DNA of 6,615 nucleotides. It comes from an uncultured Desulfobacterium sp. (GTDB taxonomy: Bacteria; Desulfobacterota; Desulfobacteria; Desulfobacterales; Desulfobacteraceae). The stretch lies in NCBI GenBank assembly GCA_937124525.1, contig CAKZLA010000543.1, positions 1 through 6,615 on the forward strand. The letters run 5' to 3'. Shown piece by piece: positions 5,320 through 6,615 of this stretch. How positions within the stretch are numbered: position 1 is the stretch's first letter; each line of letters opens with the position of its first letter. The notes under the pieces are model-generated. The model made no database searches. It worked only from the letters and a program-made list of their open reading frames with translations, and was not told the origin of the DNA. The position numbers and the translations under genes are program-made.

Positions 5320-6615
5320 TTACATGCCCACCACAGAAGGGAGCCATAGCACAATTTGGGGGAAAAATATGATGATAAGAAGGCAAACGGCCTGCAAACC
5401 AATAAAGGGCCACACCGATCGGTAAATGTCTCCCATGGTAATATTGGAAGGCACCACCCCCTTCATGTAAAAGAGGACAAATCCAAAGGGAGGTGTCAGG
5501 TAGGCCATCTGCATATTCACAATAAAGAGAATCCCGAACCACAGGGGATCAAATCCTAACAGAGTGACCAGGGGTACATAAATAGGTACGGTGATCATGA
5601 TAATGGGCAAATCATCCATGACCATACCCAGCATAAAAAAACTTAGCTGCATTGCAATGAGCACCACCCATCTGTTGATGCCCAGGGAGTCTATGAAATC
5701 CTTTAACAAGAGAGGCAGACCCAATGTGTTGACCACGGCAGAAAAGGCAAGACATCCGATGATGATCCACAATACCATGCTGGTCAAAACGGCTGTTTTT
5801 TCCGCAGCATCGGTGACCACTTTCAGGGTCTTTTTTCCTGATTTTTCCCGGATCATAACAATACCCATGGAGACAAATGCGCCAACTGCAGCAGCTTCTG
5901 TGGGGGTGGCAAGCCCGGAAAAAATAGTTCCCATGATGGAAAATATTAATACAAAGGGCATGGCCAAGTTTTTGATGGAGGCAAATTTCTCTGCCCAGGT
6001 GGCCCGCTCTTCCACGGGAATGGGAGGTGCCAGGGTGGGGTCAATCAGACTTCTGATGAGAATATAGGACATGAAAAGACCTGCCAGAAGAAAACCTGGG
6101 ATAACACCGGCCAGAAACATTTTACCAATGGAAAGGTTGGACAGGGAGGCATACACAATCATGGTGACACTGGGGGGAATTAAAAACCCCAATGCCCCCC
6201 CACCGGAAATACATCCAATGGCCAGGGTGGATTTGTAATTTCGTTTCAGCATGGCCGGAAGGGCGATGAGGCCCATGGTCACCGTTGCTGCACCCACAAC
6301 CCCCACCATGGCGGCAAATATCACACAGATAAAAACCGTACCAATGGCAAGTCCGCCGGGCACAGGCCCCAGCCATTTATAAATCATTTCAAAGATTTCG
6401 TCGGCGATTCCAGATTTTTCCAGCATGCATCCAATAAAAATAAACAGAGGAATGGCCAGAAGAATAATGCTGGTCATGGTTTCAAGTATGGCCGGAGGGA
6501 GCATCATGAGAAATCGCGGACCATTGAGGAGCAGGAGAAATCCGATGCCCACCACACCAAGAGTGAAGGCCACCGGTGTTCTTAGAATAAAAAGAACAAT
6601 GACAGCAAGGAACAT
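5320..6615 (-). CDS. TRAP transporter large permease subunit (DctM-like), start at or beyond window edge
   Basis: The 431 visible residues form a highly hydrophobic inner-membrane protein with about a dozen predicted helices. This matches the large (M) subunit of tripartite ATP-independent periplasmic transporters, which use a sodium or proton gradient and a periplasmic binding protein to import organic acids. Family features seen: RTPVAFTLG near the N-terminus, GFLIPPS (143-149), GLATPTEAAA (234-243), DDLPIIMITVPI (334-345), GFDPLWFGILF (354-364), YLTPPFG (372-378) and MKGVVP (384-389). The last three resemble the subfamily used for 2-oxo acids, mannitol or chloroaromatic acids (TakM/FcbT3 type), so a carboxylate substrate is likely but unproven. 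The usual length is 425-450 aa, so the ATG at 6613-6615 may be the start or a few codons inside it; no ribosome binding site can be seen. The small membrane subunit and binding protein are expected to the right. Confidence 0.93.
   Translation of the reverse strand: MFLAVIVLFILRTPVAFTLGVVGIGFLLLLNGPRFLMMLPPAILETMTSIILLAIPLFIFIGCMLEKSGIADEIFEMIYKWLGPVPGGLAIGTVFICVIFAAMVGVVGAATVTMGLIALPAMLKRNYKSTLAIGCISGGGALGFLIPPSVTMIVYASLSNLSIGKMFLAGVIPGFLLAGLFMSYILIRSLIDPTLAPPIPVEERATWAEKFASIKNLAMPFVLIFSIMGTIFSGLATPTEAAAVGAFVSMGIVMIREKSGKKTLKVVTDAAEKTAVLTSMVLWIIIGCLAFSAVVNTLGLPLLLKDFIDSLGINRWVVLIAMQLSFFMLGMVMDDLPIIMITVPIYVPLVTLLGFDPLWFGILFIVNMQMAYLTPPFGFVLFYMKGVVPSNITMGDIYRSVWPFIGLQAVCLLIIIFFPQIVLWLPSVVGM

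Noticed and set aside
5591..6067. 158-codon plus-strand open frame, methionine- and threonine-rich
   Set aside because: Antisense to the TRAP permease; its composition is what antisense of a membrane protein gives.

Overview
The window looks like chromosomal DNA of an anaerobic, motile, respiratory bacterium, most likely a sulfate reducer of the Desulfobacterota (Desulfobacteraceae-like). This is inferred from gene content: an HdrA-type flavin/iron-sulfur protein fused to a GltD-like module, a TRAP transporter permease, and an unusual chemotaxis fusion protein. No 16S or other phylogenetic marker is present, so the assignment stays an inference.

Layout, left to right. Positions 1 to about 380 are A+T-rich (128 G+C in the first 360 bases, 36%) and hold the plus-strand end of an unrecognised gene with a hydrophobic segment. 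It runs directly into the 3' end of a minus-strand gene (380-2251) that encodes an HdrA/GltD hybrid. That protein stops just before its expected C-terminal part, so both reading frames appear broken at a junction near 380-404. Positions 2252-3200 have no confident gene. They hold a few very short candidate ORFs, small hairpins and palindromes, and a stretch of about 27% G+C at 2701-2820.

The centrepiece is a plus-strand gene (3201-5162, 653 aa) whose product has, in order, a CheY-like receiver domain, a NrtA/NMT1-like solute-binding domain without a signal peptide, and a C-terminal CheW domain. The simplest reading is a cytoplasmic, CheV-like coupling protein that senses an intracellular small molecule and passes that, together with a phosphorylation input, to chemoreceptor/CheA arrays. 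A strong, probably bidirectional terminator (5244-5287) separates it from the convergent minus-strand gene at 5320-6615. That gene encodes the large membrane subunit of a TRAP transporter and continues to, or slightly beyond, the right edge.

The three recognisable genes are not one operon. The hybrid oxidoreductase gene and the chemotaxis gene diverge from the long intergenic region, and the chemotaxis and TRAP genes converge. Any functional link between solute uptake and the sensor is therefore suggested only by proximity.
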